From NCBI GenBank assembly GCA_963775085.1, contig CAVZHO010000002.1, positions 62,001 through 126,000 of the forward strand: a DNA stretch of 64,000 bases, written 5' to 3'. Source of the DNA: JAAFIP01 sp963775085. GTDB taxonomy: Bacteria; Pseudomonadota; Gammaproteobacteria; Burkholderiales; Burkholderiaceae_C. Position numbers and translations under genes: made by a program. How positions within the stretch are numbered: the first letter of the stretch is position 1; each line of letters starts with the position of its first letter. Below the pieces are notes generated by a model that was not told where the DNA came from, did no database searches, and was given only the letters and a program-made list of their open reading frames with translations. Positions 1 to 9,551 of the stretch are shown here, piece after piece.

Positions 1-2
1 CC

Positions 3-137
3 GATACGCGGCGGCCCGACTTTGCGGCGCAGTGCAAACGCCAATCCCGGCTGGCCTCGCAGGCCGACCGGGAAGACGAAGAGCTGCTGGGCTTTATGGA
101 TGCCGTGCTGTCCGACACCGACAGTTGGCCCGCATGA
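3..137 (+). CDS. MazE-like antitoxin (DUF3018 type), 3' part only
   Basis: The last 44 codons of a gene that begins before the window. The visible protein contains DTRRPDFAAQCKRQSRL and an acidic tail ending DAVLSDTDSWPA, which resembles the C-terminus of DUF3018 MazE-type antitoxins. Such proteins neutralise a MazF ribonuclease and usually repress their own operon. The stop codon overlaps the next ATG (ATGA at 134-137), so the two genes are translationally coupled as in toxin-antitoxin pairs. The DNA-binding N-terminus is outside the window. The family call rests on the motif and the neighbour. Confidence 0.7.
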   Translation, partial: DTRRPDFAAQCKRQSRLASQADREDEELLGFMDAVLSDTDSWPA

Positions 138-460
138 ACCGGGGCGACTTTGTCACCATTGCCATCCAGGGTGATTTTGGCAAACCGCGCCCCGCGCTGG
201 TTATCCAATCTGACGCGTTCAGCGGCCACAGCACGCTGACCGTATTGTTAGTGTCGGGTACGCTGGTGGATGCCCCCCTGATCCGCGTGACGGTGCAACC
301 CGACGCGCACAATGGCTTGCAAAAGCCCTCGCAGGTGATGGTAGACAAGGCCATGACCATCAAGCGCGACAGGATAGGCAAGGCATTTGGGTCTGCCAGC
401 GACGCGATGATGCTGGAAGTCGGGCGTTGCCTGGCCGTATTTTTGGGCATTGCCCGTTGA
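134..460 (+). CDS. MazF/PemK-family toxin (endoribonuclease)
   Basis: A 108-residue protein starting MNRGDFVTIAIQGDFGKPRP. The early RGDFV...G.FGKPRPALVIQ pattern is the PemK/MazF beta-barrel signature; the family cleaves mRNA at short sequences and is held inactive by its antitoxin. I chose the ATG at 134 because it overlaps the antitoxin stop and gives the normal family length; an open frame extends further upstream but lies over the antitoxin gene. It ends 15 bp before tsaD. Ordinary composition and no truncation. Function is inferred from the family. Confidence 0.8.
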   Translation: MNRGDFVTIAIQGDFGKPRPALVIQSDAFSGHSTLTVLLVSGTLVDAPLIRVTVQPDAHNGLQKPSQVMVDKAMTIKRDRIGKAFGSASDAMMLEVGRCLAVFLGIAR

Positions 461-475
461 CACCACAGGACTGGG

Positions 476-1555
476 ATGATTGTTTTAGGAATCGAATCTT
501 CGTGCGACGAAACCGGTGTGGCATTGGTGGATGCCACGGGGCAGGGCGTGCCTACGTTGCTGGCGGCCGCGCTGCACAGCCAGATTGCCATGCACCAGGC
601 CTATGGCGGGGTGGTACCCGAGCTGGCCAGCCGGGACCATATTCGTCGCGTGATTCCACTGACAAAAGAGGTGCTAGTCCACGCCAATAGGACGCAATCA
701 GCTATTGATTTTGTAGCGTATACACGCGGCCCCGGTCTGGCAGGGGCGCTGCTGGTGGGGGCGGGTGCGGCCTGCGCGATGGCGGCGGCCTGGGGCAAGC
801 CGGTGATTGGCGTGCACCACCTGGAGGGGCATTTGCTGTCGCCGTTTTTAAGTGCCGACCCACCGCAGTTTCCGTTTGTGGCGCTGCTAGTGAGCGGCGG
901 GCATACCCAGCTGATGCGGGTGGACGGCGTGGGCCGCTACCAGGTGCTGGGCGAGACGATTGACGATGCTGCCGGTGAGGCGTTTGACAAGTCGGCCAAG
1001 CTGCTGGGCCTCCCCTACCCCGGTGGCCCGGCGCTGGCCAAGCTGGCCGAGCAGGGCGACCCGGCGGCCTACAAGCTGCCACGGCCCTTGCTGCACAGTG
1101 GGGATTTGGATTTTTCCTTCGCCGGGCTGAAGACTGCCGTGCTGACACAGGTCAAACGCTTAGTGGCGGATGTGCCCGAGGGCGCGCGCGTGCGTGCCGA
1201 TTTGCTGCTGAATTTAAAAGACCAGCAGCGCGCCGACCTGGCCGCCAGCACGCAAGCGGCGATTACCGAGGTGCTGGTGAAAAAGTCGCTCAAGGCCTTG
1301 GCACTTACTGGTTTGCAGCGCCTGGTGGTGGCAGGTGGCGTGGGTGCCAATGCATCGCTACGCCAGCAGCTCAATGCCGCCTGCGCCAAGCGCGGTGTGC
1401 GCGTGCACTACCCCGAGCTGCACCTTTGTACCGACAACGGCGCGATGATTGCACTGGCCGGTGCCATGCGCCTGCAAGCGGGCATCGCGCGGGCCAACAC
1501 CGACTATGCTTTTGACGTAAAGCCGCGTTGGCCGCTGGATGCGATTGCTGTTTGA
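476..1555 (+). CDS. tsaD: tRNA N6-adenosine threonylcarbamoyltransferase TsaD
   Basis: TsaD transfers threonylcarbamoyl to A37 of ANN-decoding tRNAs as part of the cytoplasmic TsaB-TsaD-TsaE machinery. The 359-residue protein begins with the family start IVLGIESSCDETGVAL and carries the metal-binding HHLEGH motif (about residues 115-120), followed by the ASKH-fold glycine-rich segments LVSGGHTQL and VAGGVGANASLR. CAGGA lies 5 bp before the ATG. Residues about 66-81 (VLVHANRTQSAIDFVA) are encoded by a copy of the interspersed repeat at 671-718, yet the reading frame and the downstream YTRGPGLAGALLVGA motif are intact. Confidence 0.97.
   Translation: MIVLGIESSCDETGVALVDATGQGVPTLLAAALHSQIAMHQAYGGVVPELASRDHIRRVIPLTKEVLVHANRTQSAIDFVAYTRGPGLAGALLVGAGAACAMAAAWGKPVIGVHHLEGHLLSPFLSADPPQFPFVALLVSGGHTQLMRVDGVGRYQVLGETIDDAAGEAFDKSAKLLGLPYPGGPALAKLAEQGDPAAYKLPRPLLHSGDLDFSFAGLKTAVLTQVKRLVADVPEGARVRADLLLNLKDQQRADLAASTQAAITEVLVKKSLKALALTGLQRLVVAGGVGANASLRQQLNAACAKRGVRVHYPELHLCTDNGAMIALAGAMRLQAGIARANTDYAFDVKPRWPLDAIAV
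671..718 (+). repeat. Interspersed GCAGCTA element, copy 1 (inside tsaD)
   Basis: Reads GTGCTAGTCC ... AGGACGCAATCAGCTATT ... TTGTAGCG. It shows the two family hairpins (TAGTCC/GGAC and GCTA/TAGC). It lies sense to tsaD and is read as NRTQSA. It closely matches the copy in rlmD (41099-41147). Confidence 0.75.
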
Positions 1556-1579
1556 AGAGTGCAGGCTGCTTGGTCGCTG

Positions 1580-1651
1580 GCGATGTGGCGTATGCAAATC
1601 GCCCTCATACTGGAGTACCAGAAATCGGTCAATTTGCATACGCCACATCGC
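1580..1651. repeat. Hairpin A: 20-bp perfect stem with 32-nt structured loop
   Basis: GCGATGTGGCGTATGCAAAT at 1580-1599 is the exact reverse complement of 1632-1651. The loop 1600-1631 contains GCCCTCATACTGG and TACCAGAAATCGGTC. The reverse complement of this loop recurs, one mismatch in 30, as the loop of hairpin C (1734-1805), whose stem is a different sequence. Confidence 0.85.
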
Positions 1652-1663
1652 CTTGTACACAAG

Positions 1664-1722
1664 GTAGCGCGCTACCCGTAGTCGCCGGGTCGGTTGACAG
1701 GACACTACCAGTAGCGCGCTAC
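1664..1722. repeat. Two copies of the palindrome GTAGCGCGCTAC
   Basis: The 12-bp perfect palindrome GTAGCGCGCTAC occurs at 1664-1675 and 1711-1722, between hairpins A and C. The spacing is 47 bp start to start. It may be part of the same composite element. Confidence 0.7.
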
Positions 1723-1733
1723 GATGGTCGCAA

Positions 1734-1805
1734 ACGGTTGGGTGTTTGTCAGCCGACCGATTTCTGGTACGCCAGTATGAGGGCGGATGACAAACACCCA
1801 ACCGT
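1734..1805. repeat. Hairpin C: 18-bp perfect stem with the same loop inverted
   Basis: ACGGTTGGGTGTTTGTCA (1734-1751) pairs exactly with 1788-1805. The loop 1752-1787 contains GACCGATTTCTGGTAC and GCCAGTATGAGGGC, the inverted version of the hairpin A loop. A further small hairpin, GTACCGT/ACGGTAC, follows at about 1808-1832. Confidence 0.85.
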
Positions 1806-1840
1806 GCGTACCGTGCTGACTAAAAACGGTACACAGAAGA

Positions 1841-2230
1841 TTAGCTAATCGTCAGCACCGTCTCGCGGCTGGCAGGCACCACCTTGCCCAGCTTCAAGGT
1901 CAATACCCCGTTCTCCAGCTTGGCCTCACTGGTGGCGGCATCGATCTCATCGGCCAGTTGGTAGGCCGCCTTAAAGCTGCGCGGGGCATCGGCTTTGGAG
2001 TCGATGCGCACGATGTCGCCCTCGATGGCGATCGTGAGCTGGTCTTTGGCCAGGCCGGGCACGTCGATGGACAGGGTGACCGAACTCTCGCCCTTTTCTA
2101 CCCGCACTTCTGGCGCAGCAGGTCGTGCTGCGCTGTCAAACAAGCTGTCAAAACTGCCTGCATTGAGGTGGGCGGTAGGGGCGCAACCAAAGCGAGTGGA
2201 ACGACCGAGTAAGGATGGTGCAAATAACAT
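1841..2230 (-). CDS. Hsp20/alpha-crystallin family small heat-shock protein
   Basis: A 129-residue ATP-independent holdase-type chaperone. The alpha-crystallin domain spans about residues 42-125: EKGESSVTLSIDVPGLAKDQ early, AYQLADEIDAATSEAKLENG in the middle, ending GVLTLKLGKVVP, the usual GVL.L.LPK region. The N-terminal arm is short and AGGAGTTAACCC precedes the start. The C-terminal I-x-I anchor is only weakly represented (VLTIS). It is the only gene between the palindrome block and the binding-protein gene. No heat-shock promoter was recognised. Confidence 0.9.
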   Translation of the reverse strand: MLFAPSLLGRSTRFGCAPTAHLNAGSFDSLFDSAARPAAPEVRVEKGESSVTLSIDVPGLAKDQLTIAIEGDIVRIDSKADAPRSFKAAYQLADEIDAATSEAKLENGVLTLKLGKVVPASRETVLTIS

Positions 2231-2340
2231 GGGTTAACTCCTAGTACACTTCGCGGCTTTGCTGGTTGCGCCCCTATTGGCGCAGTGCGTTTGCCGCATG
2301 GCCTGTATCTGTTGCCAAGCGCTAGGTTTTCAAGGGAAAA

Positions 2341-3654
2341 ATGACAATGAATAAATTTCGCCGTAGGCTCTTGAAAAGCGCCGCCAGTGCATCCATATCG
2401 GCTGGATTTTTGCAAGCATTTGAGGCTCTTGCCCAACACAATAGTGCGCAAGCAGCTACTGTAAAAATAGCAATGATCGAGGGCCTGTCGGGCCCGTTTG
2501 CCAACACGGGCGAGGCGGTTTTCCGCAATCTGGTGTGGGCCTGTGAGCGGGTGAATGCACGTGGGGGTATCAAGCTGGCCAGCGGCACCCGCCGCCTGGA
2601 ACTGGTGCGCTACGACAGCAAGGGCCAGACCGAAGAGGCGCTGACGGCGCTGCGCTCGGCCATTGATGATGGCGCGCAGTTCATCACGCAGGGCAACAGC
2701 TCGGCCACCGCAGCGGCCCTGATCGATGCGGTGAATAAACACAACGAGCGCGAGCCGACCAAGCGGGTGATCTTTTTAAACTACTCCGCTGTCGATCCGA
2801 GTTTGACCAACGAGAAATGCAGCCCCTGGCACTTCCGGTTCGATGCCCATGCCGACATGCGCATGGCCGCGCTGATGGAGGTGCTGAAGGACGACAAGAG
2901 CGTCAAGGCCGCCTACCTGATCGGCCAGGACTACAGCTTTGGCCAGGCCGTGCTGCGCGAGGCGCGCAGGCAACTGGGCGTGCAGCGCGCCGATGTGCAG
3001 ATCGTGGGCGACGAGCTGCATCCGCTGGGCCGCATCAAAGACTTTGCGCCCTACGCAGCCAAGATCAAAGCCAGCGGCGCGCAGGCGGTGATTACCGGCA
3101 ACTGGGGCAATGACCTGACGCTGCTCGTCAAGGCCGCCAAAGAGGTGGGCTATGAAGGCAAGTTCTACACCTTCTACGGCAATGCACTGGGCGCGCCCGC
3201 CGCCATTGGCGAGGCCGGCGTGGGCAAGGTGATTGCCGTGGCCGAGTGGCTGCCCAATGTGCAGACCAAAGAGTCTGAGGCGTTTTACCAAAGCTTCAAA
3301 CAGCGCTTTCCCAAGCCGCAGGACGACTATGTGCACCTGCGCATGCAGATGATGGTGGAGGCGCTGGCGCAATGCCTGGAAGGTGTGGTGTTGAAAGATG
3401 GCGCTATAGATATAGTAGCTGCTTACGTCCAGTTATCAAGGACTATGGTGGTATTTGCAGGTCAAAAAGGGGTCATGCGTGCCGCAGACCACCAGTTTCA
3501 GCAGCCTTTGGTGGTGGGTTTGATGGACAGGCTGGGTACACCTGGTGTGAAGTTTGATGTGGAAGGTTCGGGTTATGGTTTCAGAGTGATCAAAACCATT
3601 GATGCGGCGCGCGCCGAGATGCCGACTACCTGCAAGATGGGGCGCATCCACTGA
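2341..3654 (+). CDS. ABC transporter substrate-binding protein (LivK/Peripla_BP_6 type)
   Basis: A 437-residue periplasmic binding protein with a twin-arginine-like export signal (KFRRRLLKSAASASISAGFL, residues 4-23). The mature part begins near VKIAMIEGLSGPFANTGEAV, typical of type I binding folds that carry amino acids, urea or aromatic compounds to ABC permeases. No permease or ATPase is adjacent, so it is an orphan and the ligand is unknown. Residues about 355-369 (AIDIVAAYVQLSRTM) are encoded by a repeat copy at 3401-3449. AAGGG lies upstream of the ATG; 2347 is an alternative start. Confidence 0.88.
   Translation: MTMNKFRRRLLKSAASASISAGFLQAFEALAQHNSAQAATVKIAMIEGLSGPFANTGEAVFRNLVWACERVNARGGIKLASGTRRLELVRYDSKGQTEEALTALRSAIDDGAQFITQGNSSATAAALIDAVNKHNEREPTKRVIFLNYSAVDPSLTNEKCSPWHFRFDAHADMRMAALMEVLKDDKSVKAAYLIGQDYSFGQAVLREARRQLGVQRADVQIVGDELHPLGRIKDFAPYAAKIKASGAQAVITGNWGNDLTLLVKAAKEVGYEGKFYTFYGNALGAPAAIGEAGVGKVIAVAEWLPNVQTKESEAFYQSFKQRFPKPQDDYVHLRMQMMVEALAQCLEGVVLKDGAIDIVAAYVQLSRTMVVFAGQKGVMRAADHQFQQPLVVGLMDRLGTPGVKFDVEGSGYGFRVIKTIDAARAEMPTTCKMGRIH
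3401..3449 (-). repeat. Interspersed GCAGCTA element, copy 2 (inside binding-protein gene)
   Basis: The top strand reads GCGCTATAGATATAGTAGCT, GCTTACGTCC and AAGGACTATGG, so the element is antisense to the gene. It is read as IVAAYVQ. Confidence 0.75.
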
Positions 3655-3800
3655 TCATTTCCCAAAACGATGACCGCATAGCCGCCTGTGCCCAGCGCCA
3701 GGGCGTGCACAGGCAAGGAGTCAGGCTCCCACTCTTCGAACACAAGCAAGTTTGCAGGCGGGTTCATGCCTGTCCGCGTCGTGAATTGCGAAACGCGCAA
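3573..3800 (-). other. Possible relict open frame between convergent genes
   Basis: A 75-codon frame opposite the end of the binding-protein gene and across the 157-bp gap before the lyase gene. Its middle (PANLLVFEEWEPDSLPVHAL) looks protein-like, but I do not recognise a family. It overlaps the coding end of the neighbour by about 80 bp and has no clear ribosome-binding site. It may be the remnant of a lost gene. Confidence 0.2.
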
Positions 3801-3811
3801 TCATCCGTAGA

Positions 3812-5161
3812 TTACTTTTTAAGCGAGTTGAGCACGCGATCCACCATCACACCCGCCTGGCCCAGATTGTTCATCGGGTCACAAAAACCTGCCAGCTGCT
3901 CGCGGCTGACATGCTGGTTGATCTCCGGGTGCTCTGCCAGCAAGTCCAGCAGGTGGCGTTTTTGCTTGATGGCGTCGCGGCAAATATCATAGACCAGGTC
4001 GTGCGCATATTCACGGCCGATATACGGGCCCAGGCCCATCATCACGGCCTCTGACATGACCAACCCATGGGTGATGTCTATGTTGTGGCGCATTTGCACG
4101 GCATCTACCTCTAGACCCGCCAAAATAAACTTGGTTTGCTTCAGCGCGCCCGACATCAGACAAAAAATCTCCGGCATGGCCACCCATTCGATCTCCCAGG
4201 GGCCGGTAGAGCGTTCGTGGTCCGCCACCATGGCATCCATGAGCGATGCGGCCAACTGGCGCACCACCGAAATGTTGGCATGGATATACAGGCAGGAGAT
4301 GGGGTTGCGCTTTTGCGGCATGGTGGATGACGAGCCGCGCCCTGGGGCAAAGGGCTCAAATACCTCAGCCACCTCGGTTTGCATCATCAACTTCACGTCC
4401 ATCGCTATTTTGCCCAGCGAGCCACCCACGATGGCTAAAAACGCACCCACTTCGGCAAAGTTGTCTCGCACGGTATGCCAGGAGATCAAGGGCTGGCCCA
4501 AGCCCAGCTCGTGCATCAACCCGGCCTGGGTCTCCATCGCCCCTTTTTCCAGTGACGACAGGGTGCCCGATGCACCCCCAAACTCACCCACCAGTACTCG
4601 GGGTTTGAGTTGCTCCAGGCGTTCGCGGTGGCGCTCAATGCCCGCCAAAATACTGGCCATCTTGTAGCCAAAGGTGATCGGCGTGGCCTGCTGCAAATTA
4701 CTGCGGCCAATCACGGGGGTGTTGCGGTGGGTTTTGGCCAACAAGGCGAGCGAGTCCGAAATGTCTTTCAAATCGCGCTCTACCAGCGCCAAACCCTCAC
4801 GAATTTGCAGCACAGCGGCGGTATCGGTGATGTCTTGCGTCGTGGCACCCCAATGGCAGTACTCGCCTAATTTATCGCGGCAATTGGCATTGATGTGATT
4901 AACCACGGCAATGATGGGGTAGCCAATTTGCTCCGTCTTGGCCTTGAGCTTGGCCCAGTCGATGGTGCTGAGTTCGCAGTTTTTGACGATCTCATCTGCC
5001 GCCTCCTGCGGAATAATGCCCAACTGGCCCTGCACTTTGGCCAAGGCACGTTCGATATCCAGGTATTTGGCGGTACGGTTTTCATCCGACCAGACGTGAC
5101 GCATCGCCGCGTCGCTGAACATATCGCCGAAAATTTTGGAGTCAATAATGGTTGCCGACAT
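3812..5161 (-). CDS. Class II fumarase/aspartase-superfamily lyase (adenylosuccinate lyase-like)
   Basis: A 449-residue cytosolic enzyme of the superfamily that eliminates a group from succinyl-type substrates by beta-elimination. The signature GSSSTMPQKRNP (about residues 275-286) is intact, and HWGATTQD and the loop TGPWEIEW support the assignment. PurB and 3-carboxymuconate cycloisomerase share this fold. Its position as last gene of an operon with a CoA-transferase and a MaoC-like hydratase argues for a catabolic dicarboxylate substrate rather than purine synthesis. Exact substrate unknown. It lies 73 bp downstream of the CoA-transferase gene. Confidence 0.8.
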   Translation of the reverse strand: MSATIIDSKIFGDMFSDAAMRHVWSDENRTAKYLDIERALAKVQGQLGIIPQEAADEIVKNCELSTIDWAKLKAKTEQIGYPIIAVVNHINANCRDKLGEYCHWGATTQDITDTAAVLQIREGLALVERDLKDISDSLALLAKTHRNTPVIGRSNLQQATPITFGYKMASILAGIERHRERLEQLKPRVLVGEFGGASGTLSSLEKGAMETQAGLMHELGLGQPLISWHTVRDNFAEVGAFLAIVGGSLGKIAMDVKLMMQTEVAEVFEPFAPGRGSSSTMPQKRNPISCLYIHANISVVRQLAASLMDAMVADHERSTGPWEIEWVAMPEIFCLMSGALKQTKFILAGLEVDAVQMRHNIDITHGLVMSEAVMMGLGPYIGREYAHDLVYDICRDAIKQKRHLLDLLAEHPEINQHVSREQLAGFCDPMNNLGQAGVMVDRVLNSLKK

Positions 5162-5234
5162 AGAGGTTACTCAAGTAGTTTTTATGATTGAAGTATTGAA
5201 GAAATGGCCCACGATGTTCCGGGCTTTACGCCTC

Positions 5235-6416
5235 TCAGATAGCCCCTTTTGCACGCAGGTCAGCAATGCCCTCAGCGCTATATCCGCAGCTTGCCAAAAT
5301 GGCATCGGTGTGTTGGCCCAGCGCGGGCACCGCATCCATGCGCGGTGCGCCATGCTGCCAAGAGCCTGGCGGCAGCAGCGCAGGCACCGGCCCAGCCGAG
5401 GTTTGTACATCGCGCCAGCGGTTACGCGCCTTGAGTTGGGGGTGCTCCCACACTTCGGCCATGGTACGCACCTGCGCATTGGCAATACCGGCTGCTTCCA
5501 GCTGCTGCGCAACCTGCTCGGCCGTGAGCCTGGAGAAAGCTTGCACGATCAAATCGGACAGCTCTTGCCTGGCGGCACTGCGCTTGGCGTTGCTTGAAAA
5601 ACGCGTGTCGGTGCACAGCAGCGGATTGCCCAATACCTTCTCGCAAAACACCTTCCACTCACGCTCGTTTTGCAGCCCCAGCATGACGGTTTTACCATCC
5701 CCTGCCGGGAAAGGGCCATACGGGTAAATAGTGGCGTGGCTTGCACCTGTGCGTGGCGGCGGCGAGGCACCGTCGAAAGCATAGTACAAAGGATAGCTCA
5801 TCCACTCCGACAGCGACTCCAGCATCGACACATCAATATGTTGTCCCTGCCCTGTTTGCTGACGGTGCATGAGGGCTGCCAGAATCTGGGTGTAGGCGTA
5901 CATGCCTGCCGCAATGTCCGCCATGGACGGCCCGGTCTTGGAAGGGGTGTCTTCGGTGCCTGTCACAGACACCATACCGGCTTCACTTTGAATCAGCAGG
6001 TCATAGGCTTTTTTATCCCGGTACGGGCCATCGCCCCCGTAGCCGGATATATCGCACACGATGATGCCGGGTTTTATTGTGGACAAGGCTTCGTAAGACA
6101 AGCCCAATCGAGCGGCCGCACCGGGAGCCAGGTTTTGCACCACGACATCGGCCTCCTCCACAATCAATTGCATGAGAATGTCTTGTGCTTCGCTGTGTTT
6201 GACATCCAAGGTCAAGCTTTCTTTGGAGCGATTGGTCCACACAAAATGGGATGCCAAACCCCGCACACGGGTGTCATAGCCGCGCGCAAAGTCGCCCACG
6301 CCGGGGCGTTCAATTTTGATGATTCTGGCACCCATGTCTGCCAGTTGCCGTGTGGCAAAAGGGGCCGCAATGGCGTGCTCCAGGGTAACGACCGTAATGC
6401 CTTTAAGGGGTTGCAT
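5235..6416 (-). CDS. CaiB/BaiF family (class III) CoA-transferase
   Basis: A 393-residue protein starting MQPLKGITVVTLEHAIAAPF. It has the class III CoA-transferase features: ADMGARIIKIERPGVGDFAR, LDVKHSEAQ, and QNLAPGAAARLGLSYEAL, with the region that normally carries the catalytic Asp (QSEAGMVSVTGTEDTPSKTG). These enzymes move CoA between organic acids in the cytosol. The start at 6416 was chosen over a longer frame because it gives the family N-terminus and lies 12 bp after the hydratase stop. Context suggests activation of a C4/C5 dicarboxylate such as a mesaconate- or itaconate-like acid; this is inference. Confidence 0.88.
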   Translation of the reverse strand: MQPLKGITVVTLEHAIAAPFATRQLADMGARIIKIERPGVGDFARGYDTRVRGLASHFVWTNRSKESLTLDVKHSEAQDILMQLIVEEADVVVQNLAPGAAARLGLSYEALSTIKPGIIVCDISGYGGDGPYRDKKAYDLLIQSEAGMVSVTGTEDTPSKTGPSMADIAAGMYAYTQILAALMHRQQTGQGQHIDVSMLESLSEWMSYPLYYAFDGASPPPRTGASHATIYPYGPFPAGDGKTVMLGLQNEREWKVFCEKVLGNPLLCTDTRFSSNAKRSAARQELSDLIVQAFSRLTAEQVAQQLEAAGIANAQVRTMAEVWEHPQLKARNRWRDVQTSAGPVPALLPPGSWQHGAPRMDAVPALGQHTDAILASCGYSAEGIADLRAKGAI

Positions 6417-6427
6417 ATATTTTTGGT

Positions 6428-7291
6428 TTAAACGAGGGTGGCAGTCGCATCCATGGTGAGCCAACCTGCATGGTCGCGGCCCCACAAATGCACGGTTTTG
6501 CCATCCACCGAAGGTTGGCCATGCACTGAAAACGGACGGATATCAAAAGTAGGCCGAACGGCTTTAAATTCAAAACGCACCACCTGCGCATCACCCAGGT
6601 TGCGGCGCAGCAGATCCATGAGCAGCGTCGCTATCAGCGGGCCGTGTACAACCAAGCCTGGATAGCCCTCCACCTCGGTCACGTATTTACGGTCATAGTG
6701 AATGCGATGCCCGTTGAAGGTAAGCGCCGAATAGCGAAACAGCAACACGTCATCGGGCACCATGCGGCGCTCCCACGCCCACGCTGAGGGCGCAGCCTGC
6801 GGCGGCGGGACTACATCGTCAGGCGAGGCGGCGGCGCGGTAGACAATATTGTGGTGCTCCGTCAGCGCCACGGCTTGCTCGCCATTACGGCGCACCTCGT
6901 GGCGCACTTTGACAAAAATCAAGTTGCCTGTGCGGCCAGACTTTTCCTTGATGTCGATGATCGTGGAGGTGCGCGACAGCGCATCGCCGATCAGCAGTGG
7001 CTGGTGAAACTCAAAATCGCTCCCCGCCCACATACGGCGCGGCAACGCTACGGGGGGCATAAAGCCGCCCAATTTGGCGTGCCCATCCGCGCCCAGCGTG
7101 GACTGGGGGTGAATAGGCAAAAAATACAGCCAGTGCCACAACTTGGGCAAGGGCGTTCCCGGCGCTGGGCGCTGGGCGCCGGGCGAGAGGGGGACATCCA
7201 ACGTAGCCGCCAGCGCAGCAAAGGGCGTAGCCGTGGCCACATCGTCAACCCGCTCGCTGCGGCCAATCCAGTCTTGGAGATTCATATTCAA
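6428..7291 (-). CDS. MaoC/FAS1-like acyl-CoA dehydratase (mesaconyl-CoA hydratase-like)
   Basis: A 287-residue double hot-dog protein. PLPKLWHWLYFLPIHPQSTL and LGGFMPPVALPRRMWAGSDF near residues 50-90 are typical of the mesaconyl-C4-CoA hydratase/FAS1-like dehydratase group, and the C-terminal half (HYDRKYVTEVEGYPGLVVHG, PLIATLL) is the second hot-dog with the usual G-L-V-V-H-G-P motif. It would hydrate or dehydrate a CoA thioester made by the following CoA-transferase. First gene of the three-gene operon. Two ATGs two codons apart give an uncertain start. Confidence 0.82.
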   Translation of the reverse strand: MNMNLQDWIGRSERVDDVATATPFAALAATLDVPLSPGAQRPAPGTPLPKLWHWLYFLPIHPQSTLGADGHAKLGGFMPPVALPRRMWAGSDFEFHQPLLIGDALSRTSTIIDIKEKSGRTGNLIFVKVRHEVRRNGEQAVALTEHHNIVYRAAASPDDVVPPPQAAPSAWAWERRMVPDDVLLFRYSALTFNGHRIHYDRKYVTEVEGYPGLVVHGPLIATLLMDLLRRNLGDAQVVRFEFKAVRPTFDIRPFSVHGQPSVDGKTVHLWGRDHAGWLTMDATATLV

Positions 7292-7317
7292 TTCAGCCCA
7301 CTATTCATTTATTCAGC

Positions 7318-8190
7318 TTAGATTTTCGCTGATGGCGATTCACTATTTCGCACACGATCGAGAGCTGGGCGCAACCGTAACAACTGCACCGCCACACTCA
7401 CGGCAATCACCTCGGGCTCTTTACCGGCAACGCCCTCCATGCCTATTGGACAAGTCACGCGGCCTATTTCATCCGCCGTAAAACCACGGCTTTCAAGGCG
7501 ACGGCGAAAGGTGGCCCATTTGGTTTTGCTGCCGATCAAGCCGATGAAGGGCAAGTCGTTTTTTTCACGCAAACGCGCAAGGCAGGCCGCTACAACATCC
7601 AGATCTTCGGCATGGCTAAAACTCATGATCAGCACATGGCTGCCAGCAGGCAGGCTATGCACCGCAGCATGCACGGGGGTGGAGTGCTCGCACTGCACGT
7701 TGCTGGCTACATCCAAGGGGAATATCTCGTCACGGCTGTCTACCCACTGCACCGTGCAAGGCAGTGTGCCCAGCACGCGGGCTAAAGCCTTGCCTACATG
7801 GCCACCGCCAAAAATCGCTGTTTTTAAGGCATTTATGCCACTAGTTTTTTTAATTTGAACATAGGCAGCTTCTTTTTTTATAGCGTCTGTAGCACTGATG
7901 AAGCTGAATTTGAGCTGTACGACGCCACCGCAGCATTGGCCCAGCGAGGGGCCTAGTGGATAGCGGCGTACCTCGTCGGTGGCCTGCAGATTCTTGGCAG
8001 CTAGTAGCTCGCGCCCATATGCGATGGCCTGAAACTCCAGATTTCCACCGCCCACGGTGCCTAGCACCTCGTCCGCCAGCACCAGCATCCATGCCCCCAC
8101 TTCGCGCGGACTGGAGCCCTCAAAGCTGTCGAGGGTGACGAAAACCGCGTCTTCATGCGCCAGTTTGGCAGTCATGTGTTGCATATCCAT
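7318..8190 (-). CDS. xdhC: Xanthine dehydrogenase accessory protein XdhC
   Basis: A 290-residue chaperone that binds and sulfurates molybdenum cofactor and inserts it into XdhB. The N-terminal XdhC/CoxI region contains VTLDSFEGSSPREVGAWMLV and GTVGGGNLEFQAI; the C-terminal Rossmann part starts AIFGGGHVGKALARVLG, with LIGSKTKW later. Between the halves, ATDAIKKEAAYVQIKKTSGI is encoded by a diverged repeat copy (7837-7885). It lies downstream of xdhA-xdhB, with the helicase gene between. It probably belongs to the same transcription unit. Confidence 0.92.
   Translation of the reverse strand: MDMQHMTAKLAHEDAVFVTLDSFEGSSPREVGAWMLVLADEVLGTVGGGNLEFQAIAYGRELLAAKNLQATDEVRRYPLGPSLGQCCGGVVQLKFSFISATDAIKKEAAYVQIKKTSGINALKTAIFGGGHVGKALARVLGTLPCTVQWVDSRDEIFPLDVASNVQCEHSTPVHAAVHSLPAGSHVLIMSFSHAEDLDVVAACLARLREKNDLPFIGLIGSKTKWATFRRRLESRGFTADEIGRVTCPIGMEGVAGKEPEVIAVSVAVQLLRLRPALDRVRNSESPSAKI
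7837..7885 (+). repeat. Interspersed GCAGCTA element, copy 3 (inside xdhC, diverged)
   Basis: The top strand reads GCCACTAG, then TAGGCAGCTTC and TATAGCG. It is antisense to xdhC and read as EAAYVQ, the same frame as copy 2. Confidence 0.55.
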
Positions 8191-8208
8191 GGCTATAACC
8201 CAGGACGT

Positions 8209-9480
<1,272 letters not shown>

Positions 9481-9551
9481 CAAGAGTAATTCGCAAAATA
9501 GAATGCAAGGATACAAAGCGTCCGCAATACACGGAGTTTACGCCCCCGCCG

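Noticed and set aside
94..591. Long minus-strand frame opposite the MazF gene and the start of tsaD
   Set aside because: It overlaps two well-supported genes and its translation has no family features; a frame shadow in GC-rich DNA.
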